A program made the position numbers and the translations under genes. From CAWAMD01 sp963783045 (GTDB lineage: Bacteria; Actinomycetota; Nitriliruptoria; Nitriliruptorales; Nitriliruptoraceae): a DNA stretch of 64,000 nt. The DNA is taken from contig CAWAMD010000005.1 of the NCBI GenBank assembly GCA_963783045.1, positions 744,001 to 808,000 of the forward strand, written 5' to 3'. A model generated the notes under the pieces. It was not told the DNA's origin. It saw only the letters and a program-made list of their open reading frames with translations, and searched no databases. Position 1 is the stretch's first letter. Each line of letters opens with the position of its first letter. This document shows positions 22,500 through 31,634 of the stretch, one piece after another.

Positions 22500-24136
22500 C
22501 GGCGCAGCACCTCACCGAGGGAGGGATCTGCCGCCTCGGCCTCGCGGACGAAGGCGTCGTCGGTGACCACGCCGAGCCCGTGGCGCCGTACCTCGTCGGC
22601 CAGGAAGCCGACGACCGCTCCCTCCCCGAGCTCACGCTGCGCCTCGACGAAGGCCAGCGGCGCGCGGGCGTACACCATGGCGTTGTACGTGTCGGCATCA
22701 CCGAAGTCGGCCAGCGGCTGCGCCGGGGGTTCGTCCTCCACGCCCTCCGCGTGCGAGCGGCGGTAGCGCCCGACGAAGGCCGTGTCGGCGAGCTGCTCGG
22801 CGGCCGCGGCCCCGTACCGGTCCGACCAGTAGAGATACGAGCAGTACTGGGCCAGGGACTCGTCGACCACCGGGTCGCTCAGCGAGCTGTTGCCGACCAG
22901 GGCGTGGAACCACTGGTGGGCGATCTCGTGGACGACCGCGAACGTGCCGAACCCGCCACCGAGCTGGTCGTAGAGGTCGCTGCCGATCATGACCAGGCCC
23001 GGGAACTCCATGCCGGCCGCGCCGGTCCCGAGCGGCGTGGCGGCGACGTCAACGTCGGGCCAGGCGAGCGGACCGAACCGACGCTCGTAGCTCTCGGTCG
23101 CGTCGGCGGCCTCGCCGAGGGCCACGTCCAGTGCGTCGGCCGGCACGACCCCCGCGGCCGCGTAGGCCCGCAGGTGCACGCCGCGACGGTCCGTCTCGGC
23201 CGGGGTGACGCGCTCGCGGTAGATGACCGCCGAGACGTCGCGCAATCCGGTCCCCCGGGCCCACGTGCAGGCCCGCTGGCGGCCGGTCGCGTCGGGGCAG
23301 TCGGCTTCCGCGCCGCCGGTCACCAGCGTCCCGCCGTGGGTGACCTGCAGCGACCAGACCGCCACCGGGAACGCACCCACGTCGCCCCACGGCAGCATCG
23401 GTCCGCCGTCGAACGTGAGCAGCGGCAGCCAGTGTCCGAGGGTGGCGAGGTCCGGGTAGCGGGCGAGCAGCCCGAAGCCGGCCGGCCCGCCGTCGTCGGT
23501 GATCTGTGCCGCCGGGACCAACGGGTAGGACAGGGCGACACGGAGCAGCACCGGGTCGCCCGCCGCCGCGCCGTCGGGCAGCGTCACGTCGAGCCGAGCG
23601 CCGTCACGGTCGACCGTGGCGGACGCCGGCGCTCCGTCCACCCGCACGTCGACCGTCGGGGCCGCGTCCGCACCGAGGGCCTCCGCAGCCGAAAGCAGCC
23701 GCAGCACCAGATCGTCGGCGGGGTCCGGAACCCGCGTGGCGAGGACCAGGTCGACGGTGACGCGGGACAGGTCGTCGGCGATGGAGGCCGTACCCACGTA
23801 GACGGGTCGCTCGTCGTCCAGTGGCCAGGCCGGGTCGCCGAGGCGTCGCCACGGACCGCGGGCGACCTCCTTTCCAGCGGCCATCACCGCCGATGCCCCG
23901 GCGGCCTCCGCCGCGTCCGGGTCGGTGAGCAGGGCGGGGACCGCGGTCACCGGAGACGGCGCGACGGAGGGAGCCGCGCTCGGCGTCGGCCCGGCACCGG
24001 AGCCCGCCCCGGGCGACGGTGCGGCGGCCACGGGTGCGTCGGCACCCCGCAGCGTGGCGATCCCCACCGCGCCGGCGACGAGCAGCGCGCTGGCCACGGC
24101 AGCCGCGACGAGCCGCACCGTGCGCGGCCGGGTCAT
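22445..24136 (-). CDS. M1 family metallopeptidase (membrane-anchored aminopeptidase-like)
   Basis: A 563-residue protein. One hydrophobic segment (about 8-28) acts as signal anchor or signal peptide, followed by an Ala/Pro linker and a beta-rich N-terminal domain. The catalytic zinc motif HEIAHQWFH lies near residue 403, and the third ligand Glu follows in VVDESLAQY with the exact HExxH-x18-E spacing. GMEFPGLVMIG stands in the place of the usual GAMEN exopeptidase loop, so the N-terminus-binding Glu is retained in altered context. It probably trims peptides outside the membrane. The ATG overlaps the HAD hydrolase stop (ATGA at 24133-24136), making it the last gene of coaE-HAD-M1. The tail overlaps the lipoprotein gene by 55 nt. 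Confidence 0.88.
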   Translation of the reverse strand: MTRPRTVRLVAAAVASALLVAGAVGIATLRGADAPVAAAPSPGAGSGAGPTPSAAPSVAPSPVTAVPALLTDPDAAEAAGASAVMAAGKEVARGPWRRLGDPAWPLDDERPVYVGTASIADDLSRVTVDLVLATRVPDPADDLVLRLLSAAEALGADAAPTVDVRVDGAPASATVDRDGARLDVTLPDGAAAGDPVLLRVALSYPLVPAAQITDDGGPAGFGLLARYPDLATLGHWLPLLTFDGGPMLPWGDVGAFPVAVWSLQVTHGGTLVTGGAEADCPDATGRQRACTWARGTGLRDVSAVIYRERVTPAETDRRGVHLRAYAAAGVVPADALDVALGEAADATESYERRFGPLAWPDVDVAATPLGTGAAGMEFPGLVMIGSDLYDQLGGGFGTFAVVHEIAHQWFHALVGNSSLSDPVVDESLAQYCSYLYWSDRYGAAAAEQLADTAFVGRYRRSHAEGVEDEPPAQPLADFGDADTYNAMVYARAPLAFVEAQRELGEGAVVGFLADEVRRHGLGVVTDDAFVREAEAADPSLGEVLRRYWLDPAPIEVPEPSATG

Positions 24137-24876
24137 CGCCGGACGGTCCGTGCCGGCAGCGGCAGCGTGGTGAACAGCTCGCCGAGGTCGCTGACCCGCA
24201 GTCCGTCGTGCTCCTCGTGACGGCCGTAGCGGTCGACGAGCACGGGCGTGCACCCGAGCGCCTGGCTGGGCTCGACATCGTCGGTGAGCGAGTCACCGAC
24301 GTAGGCGACCGACGAGGAGGGGACCACGCCGAGGCGGTCGAAGGCGATCTCGAAGATCCGCGGGTCGGGCTTCGCGACGCCTTCCTCGCCCGAGATGACG
24401 ACCGCGGCGAAGCGGCCGAGCAGCCCTTCGTGGTCGAGGATGTCCCGCAGGTTCGGGCCCCAGTTCGACAGCAGCCCGAGCCGGACCCCGCGCTCGTCGA
24501 GCCGGTCGAGGACCGAATCCACCTCCGGGAACGGCCGGAACACGCCCGGGGACAGGAAGTGCGCGTGGACCCGCTGGGCGATGTGATGGTGGTCGCCTTC
24601 GACATCGAGGTGGGCCAGGAACGCCCGGTACAGCCCGCGCCAGTAGCGCATCTCGGCGTCCACGTCGCCAACGTGCGGCGAGGCCTCACCCGCGTCGCGC
24701 CAGGCACGCTCGTGCTGCTGCCACACGTCCCCGAGCGGGGTGTGCTCGATGACATCGAGGTCACCGGGCAGGCGCGCGCCGGCCGCCTCGACCCCGTCGA
24801 CGAACGCGTCCCAGAAGGACGGGCTGGCCTGCAGGAGGGTCAGCCCGGCGTCGAAGATGACGGTGTCCACGCTCAT
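24133..24876 (-). CDS. HAD-superfamily hydrolase
   Basis: A 247-residue HAD hydrolase of the HDHD3/subfamily IA type. Motif I is VIFDAGLTLL with the nucleophile Asp at 9, but the usual second Asp (DxD) is Gly, as in the common DAGGTL variant. Motif II is LLSNWG, motif III is GVAKPDPRIF and motif IV is VGDSLTDDV. A helical cap lies between residues 15 and 105. Members remove phosphate from small metabolites; the substrate is unknown, and loss of the second Asp may lower activity. It overlaps coaE upstream and the M1 peptidase downstream by four bases each, so the three are coupled in translation. Confidence 0.85.
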   Translation of the reverse strand: MSVDTVIFDAGLTLLQASPSFWDAFVDGVEAAGARLPGDLDVIEHTPLGDVWQQHERAWRDAGEASPHVGDVDAEMRYWRGLYRAFLAHLDVEGDHHHIAQRVHAHFLSPGVFRPFPEVDSVLDRLDERGVRLGLLSNWGPNLRDILDHEGLLGRFAAVVISGEEGVAKPDPRIFEIAFDRLGVVPSSSVAYVGDSLTDDVEPSQALGCTPVLVDRYGRHEEHDGLRVSDLGELFTTLPLPARTVRR

Positions 24877-25514
24877 CGGCCGGCGTCCTCGGCCGGGACC
24901 TCGTCGGCGGCACGCCGTAGCTCGGCCCAGAGCGTGTCGACCTGTGCCCGCAGGCTCGCCAGATCGCCGCTGTTGTCGACGACATGGGTGGCGGCTGCGC
25001 GCCGCTGCTCGTCGCTGGCCTGGCTGCGGATGCGTGCCCGGGCGTCGTCGGCGCGCAGACCCCGCTCGACGAGACGGGCGACGCGGACCTCCTCGGGCGC
25101 CGTGACCACGATCACGGCGGGCAGGTGCTCGGCCTGGCCGGACTCGACGAGCAGTGGATGGTCGAGCACGACGACACGGGCGCGCCCCTCCTCCTGCTCC
25201 GCCTCGGCGTGCCCCGCGACCAGCTCCTGGATCCGCTCGCCGATCCGCGGGTGCGTGATGCCGTTCAGCGCCGCGCGTGCCTCCTCGTCGGCGAAGACAA
25301 CGTCCGCCAGCGCCTGCCGGTCGAGCCGGCCGTCGCGGGTCGTCACGCCGGGGCCGAAGCGGTCGACGATCGCGGCCAGCGCCGGCTGATCCGGTTCGAC
25401 GACCTCCCGCGCCACCTGGTCGGCGTCGACGACGTGGGCGCCGAGCTCGCGAAGCCGGGAAGCCACGGTGCTCTTGCCGCTACCGATCCCCCCGGTGAGT
25501 CCCACGAGGTACAC
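24873..25514 (-). CDS. coaE: Dephospho-CoA kinase
   Basis: A 213-residue enzyme for the last step of coenzyme A synthesis, ATP-dependent phosphorylation of the 3'-OH of dephospho-CoA. Walker A GGIGSGKST is at 8-16, the substrate-binding DADQVAREVV follows, and HPRIGERI and VVLDHPLLVE are typical, with the lid around RGLRADDARARIRSQ. The GTG start at 25514 has AAGGAG upstream. It is the first gene of the coaE-HAD-M1 unit and follows rpsA on the same strand, separated by an apparent terminator. coaE next to rpsA is common in actinobacteria. Confidence 0.95.
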   Translation of the reverse strand: MYLVGLTGGIGSGKSTVASRLRELGAHVVDADQVAREVVEPDQPALAAIVDRFGPGVTTRDGRLDRQALADVVFADEEARAALNGITHPRIGERIQELVAGHAEAEQEEGRARVVVLDHPLLVESGQAEHLPAVIVVTAPEEVRVARLVERGLRADDARARIRSQASDEQRRAAATHVVDNSGDLASLRAQVDTLWAELRRAADEVPAEDAGR

Positions 25515-25575
25515 GCACGCTCCTTGCCGAGGAGACCGAGCCTACCGACCACCGGAGGCGCCACCGGACAGGCGA

Positions 25576-25599
25576 AAGCCCCGGACGACGCCGGGGCTT
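25576..25599 (-). terminator. Terminator downstream of rpsA
   Basis: AAGCCCCGG and CCGGGGCTT flank a 6-base loop, 22 nt beyond the rpsA stop and before coaE. It probably ends most rpsA transcripts. Confidence 0.65.
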
Positions 25600-25620
25600 C
25601 CACCTGCGGTTCGGTGACGA

Positions 25621-27165
25621 TCAGCCTTCGGTCGGCTCCTCGCCTTCGCTCTCGCTCTCGGACTCGCCCTCGCTCTCGGCCTTGGGCTCGACCGTCGACT
25701 CCTCCGGCGACTCCTCGGGAGCGACAGCGGCGCCGGTGTCGGCGTCCTCGGCCGGGGCCGGGGTCTGCACCTCGTCGGGCAGCTCGGCCTCCTGGAGGGC
25801 CATCTCCTCGGGGCTCGGCGCACGGTCACGGACCAGGCCGGCCTGGGCGAGCGCAGCACCCATCGTGCCGGTCGGCTGGCTCTCCTCACCGCCGGACGAG
25901 TAGGCGGTCTCGACCTGGCGCGGCTCGCCGTACTCGGTCGTGTCCTCGCCGGCCTGCGCCTGCTTCAGCGAGAGGCTGATGCGGCGACGGACCGTGTCGA
26001 TGTCGATGACCTTGACCTCGATCTGGTCGCCGACGTTGACGACGGCCTCGGGGACCTCGACGTGACGGTCGGCCAGCTCGGAGATGTGGACCAGGCCCTC
26101 GATGCCGTCGGCGACCTTGACGAACGAGCCGAACGGCACGAGCTTCGTGACCTCGCCGTCCACGAGCTCGCCGACGGCGTGCTCGCGGGCGAACTTCTGC
26201 CACGGGTCCTCCTGGGTGGCCTTCAGCGACAGGGAGACGCGCTCGCGCTCCATGTCCACGTCCAGGACCTCGACCTCGACCTCGTCGCCGACCTCGACGA
26301 CCTCGGACGGGTGGTCGATGTGCTTCCACGACAGCTCGGAGACGTGGACGAGACCGTCGACGCCGCCGAGGTCCACGAAGGCACCGAAGTTCACGATGGA
26401 CGAGACGACGCCCTTGCGGATCTCGCCCTTCTGCAGCGACGACAGGAACTCGTTGCGGAACTCGCTCTGCGTCTCCTCGAGGAACTTGCGGCGCGAGAGG
26501 ACGACGTTGTTCCGGTTCTTGTCGAGCTCGATGATCTTGCACTCGAGCTGCTCGCCGACGTAGGGGTTCAGGTCGCGGACCCGGCGCATCTCGACGAGCG
26601 AGGCGGGCAGGAACCCGCGCAGCCCGATGTCCAGGATGAGACCGCCCTTGACGACCTCGATGACGGTGCCCTGCACCGTCTTGTCCTCGGTGTAGATGCG
26701 CTCGATCGTGCCCCAGGCACGCTCGTACTGGGCCCGCTTCTTCGAGAGGACCAGGCGTCCCTGCTCGTCCTCCTTGTTCAGGACGAGCGCCTCGACCACG
26801 TCGCCGACCTGGACGACCTCGTTCGGGTCCACGTCGAGCTTGATGGACAGCTCGCGGGCCGGGATGACGCCCTCGGACTTCCAGCCGATGTCGAGCAGCA
26901 CCTCGTCGGGGTCGACCTTGACCACGACGCCTTCGACGATGGCGCCCTCGTTCATGTCCTTCAGGGTGCCCTCGAGGGCGGCGGTGAAGTCGTCGTCGGA
27001 GATGTCGTTCTCGACGATCTGGTCACCGGTCGAGGTCATGGTGGAGCCGGGGTCGTCCATGATGACGACGTTGCGGGGATCGCCCTGCTGAACGGTGGGC
27101 TGGGCGGCCGCACCGGTTGCCTCGGGCGCCGGCTGCTGCGATTCGGGGGTAGGGGTCTCGGACAT
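25621..27165 (-). CDS. rpsA: 30S ribosomal protein S1
   Basis: A 514-residue S1 protein with four S1 RNA-binding domains (about 73-146, 163-233, 250-320, 335-405), the number usual in actinobacteria. Domains three and four are the best conserved, with GVVSSIVNFGAFVDLGGVDG and LVPFGSFVKVADGIEGLVH. The N-terminal 70 residues are acidic and Pro/Ala-rich, and the C-terminal 100 are a disordered Glu/Ser-rich tail. S1 helps mRNA bind the 30S subunit. The ATG at 27165 is chosen as the only well-placed start; its ribosome site is weak. A candidate -35/-10 pair lies at 27362-27390. It diverges from the hypothetical gene at 27449. Confidence 0.96.
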   Translation of the reverse strand: MSETPTPESQQPAPEATGAAAQPTVQQGDPRNVVIMDDPGSTMTSTGDQIVENDISDDDFTAALEGTLKDMNEGAIVEGVVVKVDPDEVLLDIGWKSEGVIPARELSIKLDVDPNEVVQVGDVVEALVLNKEDEQGRLVLSKKRAQYERAWGTIERIYTEDKTVQGTVIEVVKGGLILDIGLRGFLPASLVEMRRVRDLNPYVGEQLECKIIELDKNRNNVVLSRRKFLEETQSEFRNEFLSSLQKGEIRKGVVSSIVNFGAFVDLGGVDGLVHVSELSWKHIDHPSEVVEVGDEVEVEVLDVDMERERVSLSLKATQEDPWQKFAREHAVGELVDGEVTKLVPFGSFVKVADGIEGLVHISELADRHVEVPEAVVNVGDQIEVKVIDIDTVRRRISLSLKQAQAGEDTTEYGEPRQVETAYSSGGEESQPTGTMGAALAQAGLVRDRAPSPEEMALQEAELPDEVQTPAPAEDADTGAAVAPEESPEESTVEPKAESEGESESESEGEEPTEG

Positions 27166-27361
27166 CAGGGTCGGTTCTCTCGATAGTGGTCAGTTGCCGG
27201 GCGGCGGTCTTGCCGCCCGGGGTGGTGCCGGACGCCGCAGCACAGGCGCTGCGTGCGATCAGCCCGGCTCGTCGGCGTGCCGACGGGCCCGCAACGGTAC
27301 CGTAGACCGCTCCGCGGGCCCCCACGGCTGCGTGCGGCCACCGTGCGCCGGGCGAGTGACC

Positions 27362-27390
27362 AGGGTCGCAGCCCCCGGGGTACATGTCAA
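27362..27390 (-). promoter_or_regulatory. Candidate rpsA promoter
   Basis: A minus-strand TTGACA (27390-27385) is followed after 17 nt by GACCCT (27367-27362). The -35 is perfect and the -10 weak. This predicts a 5' leader of about 190 nt that contains the palindrome ACGGTACCGT (27294-27303). On the plus strand, TACCGT at 27414-27419 is a possible -10 for the gene at 27449. Confidence 0.35.
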
Positions 27391-27448
27391 CGGCAGCCAC
27401 AGGCGCTGGCCGCTACCGTGGCGCGACACTCCGACCAGCAGGTGCTGC

Positions 27449-27859
27449 GTGCGTGTCTTCCGCGGCCGGCGCGATCGCCCCCACCTCCTCGAGCCCGTCC
27501 CCGACGACCTCCCGCGAACCGGCCTGTTCGTGGAGCCGATCGTCGTGGCCAGCCTGACGGTGCGGCCCGAGGAGCACCTCGACGACGGCCGTATCCGCGT
27601 CACGTTCCGGGCCACGGTCAAGGACGCCGAGGGCAAGCGGTGCCCCGACCTGGCAGTCGAGGGCCGGGTGGTCGGCCCCGAGCGCGAGGCCGCCGGGATG
27701 GCGACCACGAACCTCATGGGTCAGGTGATCTTCCGGATGACCGGCCCGCCGGGCACGTACCGGTTCACGGTCGACGACGTCGCAGCCGGCGGGCTGGAGC
27801 TCGACCGGGACGCGAGCGTGCTGCGTGCCGAGGTCACGGTGGAGCCCCACCTCCCGTGA
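27449..27859 (+). CDS. Small beta-rich hypothetical protein
   Basis: A 136-residue protein with no signal peptide or membrane segment. Residues 30-130 look like an Ig-type beta sandwich: alternating strands in SLTVRPEEHLDDGRIRVTF, RCPDLAVEGRVVG and PGTYRFTVDDVAAGGLELD. The phrase MATTNLMGQVIFRMTGPPGTYRF resembles the ATTNASGVAT-type strand of invasin/Big domains. I do not recognise the family. The GTG at 27449 is in frame with a weak upstream CAGCAGG; a start further upstream is possible. It ends just before the palindromic terminator at 27865. Confidence 0.55.
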   Translation: MRVFRGRRDRPHLLEPVPDDLPRTGLFVEPIVVASLTVRPEEHLDDGRIRVTFRATVKDAEGKRCPDLAVEGRVVGPEREAAGMATTNLMGQVIFRMTGPPGTYRFTVDDVAAGGLELDRDASVLRAEVTVEPHLP

Positions 27860-27864
27860 GATTC

Positions 27865-27904
27865 GTGAAGGGTTGACCCGGGTAGTCCCGGGCCAACCCT
27901 TCAC
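27865..27904. terminator. Palindromic terminator with GTGAAGGGT arms (dispersed repeat copy 1)
   Basis: An 18-base left arm (27865-27882) pairs with 27887-27904 with one mismatch around a TAGT loop. The outer part GTGAAGGGT / ACCCTTCAC recurs in the element at 34015-34057. It lies between convergent genes ending at 27859 and 27926. Confidence 0.8.
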
Positions 27905-27925
27905 ACCCTGAGGGTCACCGCACGG

Positions 27926-29863
27926 TCAGACGCCGATGTGGCGGTCCTTGGCCGCCTCGGCCTCGGGGATCTTCAGCAGGTGGTCGTGCGGCTGGTCACG
28001 CCGAGCGACGATCGCCCGGGCGAGCAGGCCGAGACCCACGAGCACGGGCAGACCGACCCGCACGATCATGGTGCCGAGGTCCCAGGGCTGCACGGCGTAC
28101 TGGGTCGCCGTGCCGGCCGTGAGCGTCCAGCTCACGAACACGGCCCCGAGGAAACCGCCGGTGTAGACGGTGCCGGTCAGACGGAAGAAGTAGGTCGACA
28201 TGACCGCCACGATGGCGAGGATCGGCACGAACTGGAAGCCCGCGACGATCGCCAGCAGCGGCTGGGTGTCGATCCACAGCCTCCCACCGGCAAGCATCGG
28301 GATGTAGTCGGCGATGACGAGCGCCGCGATGCCCGTCACCAGGATCAGGGCGTTGGACACCATGGCCCGTGCAAGGGTCCGCTCGCGACCTGCCGGCCGG
28401 AACTGCCCGTGCAGCATGGTCATGAAGACGGTCATGATGAACGCGAACGGGACCAGGTAGCTGAGGAAGATGCGGAGGTGTACCGCGTCCATCAGGTGCA
28501 GCTGGTAGATCCAGAAGCGGAAGTCCGTCTTGAACAGCAGGTCCGAGGCGTACAGCAGCCCCCACACGCCTGCGCCGAGGGTCAGCGCGAGCGTGGCGGC
28601 ACGGCCGATGACGCTCGGGGTCGTGCGCTCCGTCGTGACGAGGCCGTAGTCGGCCAGCGTCGCGCCCTCACGCCGGTTCGCGAACCAGTGCCAGGAACCC
28701 ATGAGGACGATCACGGAGCCGGCGACCACGGCGCCCCAGATCATCACGCCGTTCGTGATGGACTGCGGCCACAGGCGGTTCGGTGTCAGCCAGCTCGCCG
28801 ACCCCTTGTCCTGGAAGTAGAAGAACGTGATGGCGGGCACCGCCGTCGCGATCAGCGCACCGCCCCACCAGGCCAGACCGGGCTTGAGCCCGCGGGGCGC
28901 GGGGACGGGACGACGCATCCGCGCGAAGAACGGGGCGCGCAGCAGCAGCGCGCCGCCGGCGAAGACGAACAGGATCCCGCCGAGCATGGCGAGCAGGGTC
29001 CCGATCTCCTTCAGCCACCAGATCTGGCCGGAGGCCGCGTGGCCACCGTCGAGGGTCTGGGAGAACCAGTCCACGACGTAGGCGGTCGCGGTCGGGTTCC
29101 AGTGCAGTCCGGGGTGGGTGGTCGTCACCTGGTGCAGGATCCGTGCGGTGCCGTCGGCGATCGAGCCGTACAGCACGTCGGGTTGAACGGGCTGGTCGGT
29201 GCCGAACAGGGCCTCCATGCGCGGACTCGACGTCGCGTCGGCGGGGTTGGCGACCTCCCAGAACAGCGAGGAGAACTCCTCCCACTTCGAGAAGACGACC
29301 GCCGTGTTTCGCGGGAAGTCGGCCGTGCCCTCGGGTGAGCCGTAGGCGCCCGGCGCGGACGACTCGATCACCATCGACTTGTAGCCGTCCGGGTAGGTCG
29401 CTGCGGCGGCGAGCGCCGCCCAGGTGCCCATCGAGTGGCCGCTCAGTCCGATGTTGGCCGGGTCCACGATGTTCAGGGACCGCAGGTAGGCGAGGCCGGC
29501 CGGCCCACCGAAGCCGCCCGCGAACGCGGGCGCGTCGGAGTAGCCGTGGCCGGTCTGGTCGAGCGACAGGACGACGTAGCCGCGCCGTGCCAGCTCGATC
29601 GTGAACGAGCTCTGGGTCTCGCGGGAGTTGACGTAGCCGTGGACGGCCAGGATGCCGGGCGCCGGGGTCTCGACAGTGGCGGTGTCCGGCACGTACAGCA
29701 GGCCGGACATGACGAGCCCGTTGCCGCCGTCGAACCGCACGTCGCGTACCGAGACGTGGCCGAAGTCGCTCTGCATCCACGCCGCGAGCCCGCCACCGAG
29801 CAGCACCAGTGCGAGTGCGAGGCTCAGCAGCCGCCAGCTTCCTCTCTTGGATGTGGTTGCCAT
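27926..29863 (-). CDS. Alpha/beta-hydrolase fused to a polytopic membrane domain
   Basis: A 645-residue protein. A leading hydrophobic segment (about 10-30) is followed by an extracytoplasmic alpha/beta-hydrolase domain (about 35-290). It shows LAVHGYVNSRETQ, LDQTGHGYSD and the nucleophile elbow GLSGHSMGTWAA (Ser in GHSMG). The remaining 340 residues hold about nine hydrophobic helices, then a charged cytoplasmic tail. A single chain with an external dienelactone-hydrolase-like domain tethered to a multi-pass membrane domain is unusual; lipid or peptide ester hydrolysis at the membrane is possible. AAGGAAAGG precedes the ATG at 29863. It starts 13 nt after the DUF1667 gene stop, so it is the fourth gene of the GlpA-like operon. 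No frameshift was seen. Confidence 0.8.
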   Translation of the reverse strand: MATTSKRGSWRLLSLALALVLLGGGLAAWMQSDFGHVSVRDVRFDGGNGLVMSGLLYVPDTATVETPAPGILAVHGYVNSRETQSSFTIELARRGYVVLSLDQTGHGYSDAPAFAGGFGGPAGLAYLRSLNIVDPANIGLSGHSMGTWAALAAAATYPDGYKSMVIESSAPGAYGSPEGTADFPRNTAVVFSKWEEFSSLFWEVANPADATSSPRMEALFGTDQPVQPDVLYGSIADGTARILHQVTTTHPGLHWNPTATAYVVDWFSQTLDGGHAASGQIWWLKEIGTLLAMLGGILFVFAGGALLLRAPFFARMRRPVPAPRGLKPGLAWWGGALIATAVPAITFFYFQDKGSASWLTPNRLWPQSITNGVMIWGAVVAGSVIVLMGSWHWFANRREGATLADYGLVTTERTTPSVIGRAATLALTLGAGVWGLLYASDLLFKTDFRFWIYQLHLMDAVHLRIFLSYLVPFAFIMTVFMTMLHGQFRPAGRERTLARAMVSNALILVTGIAALVIADYIPMLAGGRLWIDTQPLLAIVAGFQFVPILAIVAVMSTYFFRLTGTVYTGGFLGAVFVSWTLTAGTATQYAVQPWDLGTMIVRVGLPVLVGLGLLARAIVARRDQPHDHLLKIPEAEAAKDRHIGV

Positions 29864-29876
29864 GATCCTTTCCTTC

Positions 29877-30353
29877 TCACCGTGCTTGCGCGGTGGGGGT
29901 CGGGTTGCCGGACGTCCGGTGGGCACGGTCGTGCTCCCGGGGCTCGAGGGGTGGCCTCGGTGGCAGGGACCGGGTGGCGATCACGTCGATACCCAGCCCG
30001 CAGACGTCGGTGGCGACCACCGCGCCGCACGTGACGGGTGCGTGCACCGTCACGGACCGAACGGCACGGGCGACGTCGCGCACGCGGCCCTTCGGGACCG
30101 CCTCCGCGGTCCGCACGGGCAGGCGTGTGACGTGCGCGCCGGCGACGGCGACGGTCGTGGACACGGAGCGGCGCGGGTCGACGTGCTCCTGCCGGGCGTA
30201 GCGCTCGCCCTGCGTGCAGGTCGCGCCCCGGACCGCGAGGACCTCGCCATCGGTCGCGTCGACCTCGAGGTGGCAGCCGATCGGGCAGCGGATGCACAGG
30301 TAGGTGGCGGTGGCGACCGTCGTGTCCGGATGCGCGGAGGCGCCCGGGCTCAT
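29877..30353 (-). CDS. DUF1667 domain protein (redox partner of GlpA-like oxidoreductases)
   Basis: A 158-residue protein with the Cys motif YLCIRCPIGCHL (Cys 20, 23, 27) and a further Cys in GATCTQGERYA (46), then VTCGAVVATDVCGLGIDVIATR near residue 110. This Cys pattern defines DUF1667, which in many bacteria is encoded next to a GlpA-like oxidoreductase and an NADH-type FAD oxidoreductase, as here. It may bind an iron-sulfur cluster or zinc and shuttle electrons between them; that is inference. Its start overlaps the FAD oxidoreductase stop by four bases. The last 25 residues are basic and low complexity. Confidence 0.85.
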   Translation of the reverse strand: MSPGASAHPDTTVATATYLCIRCPIGCHLEVDATDGEVLAVRGATCTQGERYARQEHVDPRRSVSTTVAVAGAHVTRLPVRTAEAVPKGRVRDVARAVRSVTVHAPVTCGAVVATDVCGLGIDVIATRSLPPRPPLEPREHDRAHRTSGNPTPTAQAR

Positions 30354-31633
30354 CGCACCACCTCCGCCGCGACGGGCACGGCATCGATGCGGAGCACGTC
30401 ACCGTGGAAATCCTCGAGCAGACGGGGGTTGACCTGCATGGTGACCATCTCCGCCGGCGTCACGGCCTTGATGCGGCGACGGTGGAGGTCTCCGAGCCGC
30501 AGCTCGGTCTGCTCGAGCACCGGTCGGCGCACCCGGAACGACACGGTGTGGGTCCGCTCGCTCGACACCGACTGCGGCACGATGCCGGTGACGTTCTCGC
30601 CGGGGACGAGCCGGATGTTGTCGGCAGGAAGCCGCCGGCCGGTGGCGGCCAGACCGGCGCCCCGGCCCGCGATCCGCGCCTCGGCGGTGACCCAGTCCGC
30701 GAGGTCGTTGACGTGGACGACGTTGCCGGCGGCGAACACCCCGAGTCGGGTGGTCTCCATCGTGCTCGTGACCACAGGACCGCCGGTGAGCGGGTCGATC
30801 CGCGCCCCGAGCGCCTCGGCGAGCTCCATCTCGGGGAGCAGGCCGATCGACACCAGCAGCGTGTCGCAGTCGAGGTCCCACGCCTTCGCCGCCACGGGCC
30901 GCAGGTCGTCGTCGACGGGCGCGACCGTGATCCGCTCGACCCGCTCGCGGCCGTGGATGTCGACGACGGTCGTGGACAGGTGCAGCGGGATCCCGAAGTC
31001 GTCGAGGCACTGCACGATGTTGCGGCCGAGTCCGTTCGGGTGGTCGAGGAGCTCGAAGACGCCGACGACCTCCACGTCCTCGAGCGTGAGTCGGCGGGCC
31101 ATGATGAGCCCGATGTCCCCGGAGCCGAGGATCGCCACCCGCCGGCCGGGCAGGACCCCGTGGAGGTTCACCATCCGCTGGGCGAGCCCGGCGGTCATCA
31201 CGCCGGCTGGCCGGTCGCCGGGGATGGCGATCGCGCCGCGGGTGCGCTCGCGCGCTCCCATGGCGAGCACGACCGTGGCGGCGTCCACGGTGGTCACCCC
31301 CACCGACGGGGACATCAGGGCGACCCGCCGGTCGTCGGCGACGTCCATGACGTAGGCGTCGCAGAGCACGTCCACGTCGTGCTCGATGACCTGCTCGACG
31401 AACCGCTCCGCGTACTCGGGGCCGGTGATCTCCTCCTTGAACTCGTGGAGCCCGAAGCCGGCGTGGATGCACTGGAGCAGCACGCCGCCGAGGTCGGCCT
31501 CCCGGTCGACGACGAGCACCCGGTCGGCCCCGGCGTCGCGCGCCCCGACCGCGGCCGCGAGGCCGGCCGGTCCCCCGCCGACGACCACCGTGTCGTAGCG
31601 ACGGGCGAGATGGCGCGGGGCGGCGGTCAGCAT
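30350..31633 (-). CDS. FAD/NAD(P)-dependent oxidoreductase
   Basis: A 427-residue flavoprotein. The N-terminal FAD site is VVVGGGPAGLAAAVGARDAGA (dinucleotide motif GGGPAG near residue 19); a second GSGDIGLIMARR near 165 is the NAD(P) site. GVFAAGNVVHVNDLADW is the C-terminal FAD contact. A redox Cys lies in VLLQCIHAGFG near 53. It belongs to the group that partners GlpA-like enzymes and DUF1667 proteins, probably passing electrons between the two flavins and NAD. It starts 1 nt after the GlpA-like stop and overlaps DUF1667 by four bases. Confidence 0.88.
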   Translation of the reverse strand: MLTAAPRHLARRYDTVVVGGGPAGLAAAVGARDAGADRVLVVDREADLGGVLLQCIHAGFGLHEFKEEITGPEYAERFVEQVIEHDVDVLCDAYVMDVADDRRVALMSPSVGVTTVDAATVVLAMGARERTRGAIAIPGDRPAGVMTAGLAQRMVNLHGVLPGRRVAILGSGDIGLIMARRLTLEDVEVVGVFELLDHPNGLGRNIVQCLDDFGIPLHLSTTVVDIHGRERVERITVAPVDDDLRPVAAKAWDLDCDTLLVSIGLLPEMELAEALGARIDPLTGGPVVTSTMETTRLGVFAAGNVVHVNDLADWVTAEARIAGRGAGLAATGRRLPADNIRLVPGENVTGIVPQSVSSERTHTVSFRVRRPVLEQTELRLGDLHRRRIKAVTPAEMVTMQVNPRLLEDFHGDVLRIDAVPVAAEVVR

Positions 31634-31634
31634 G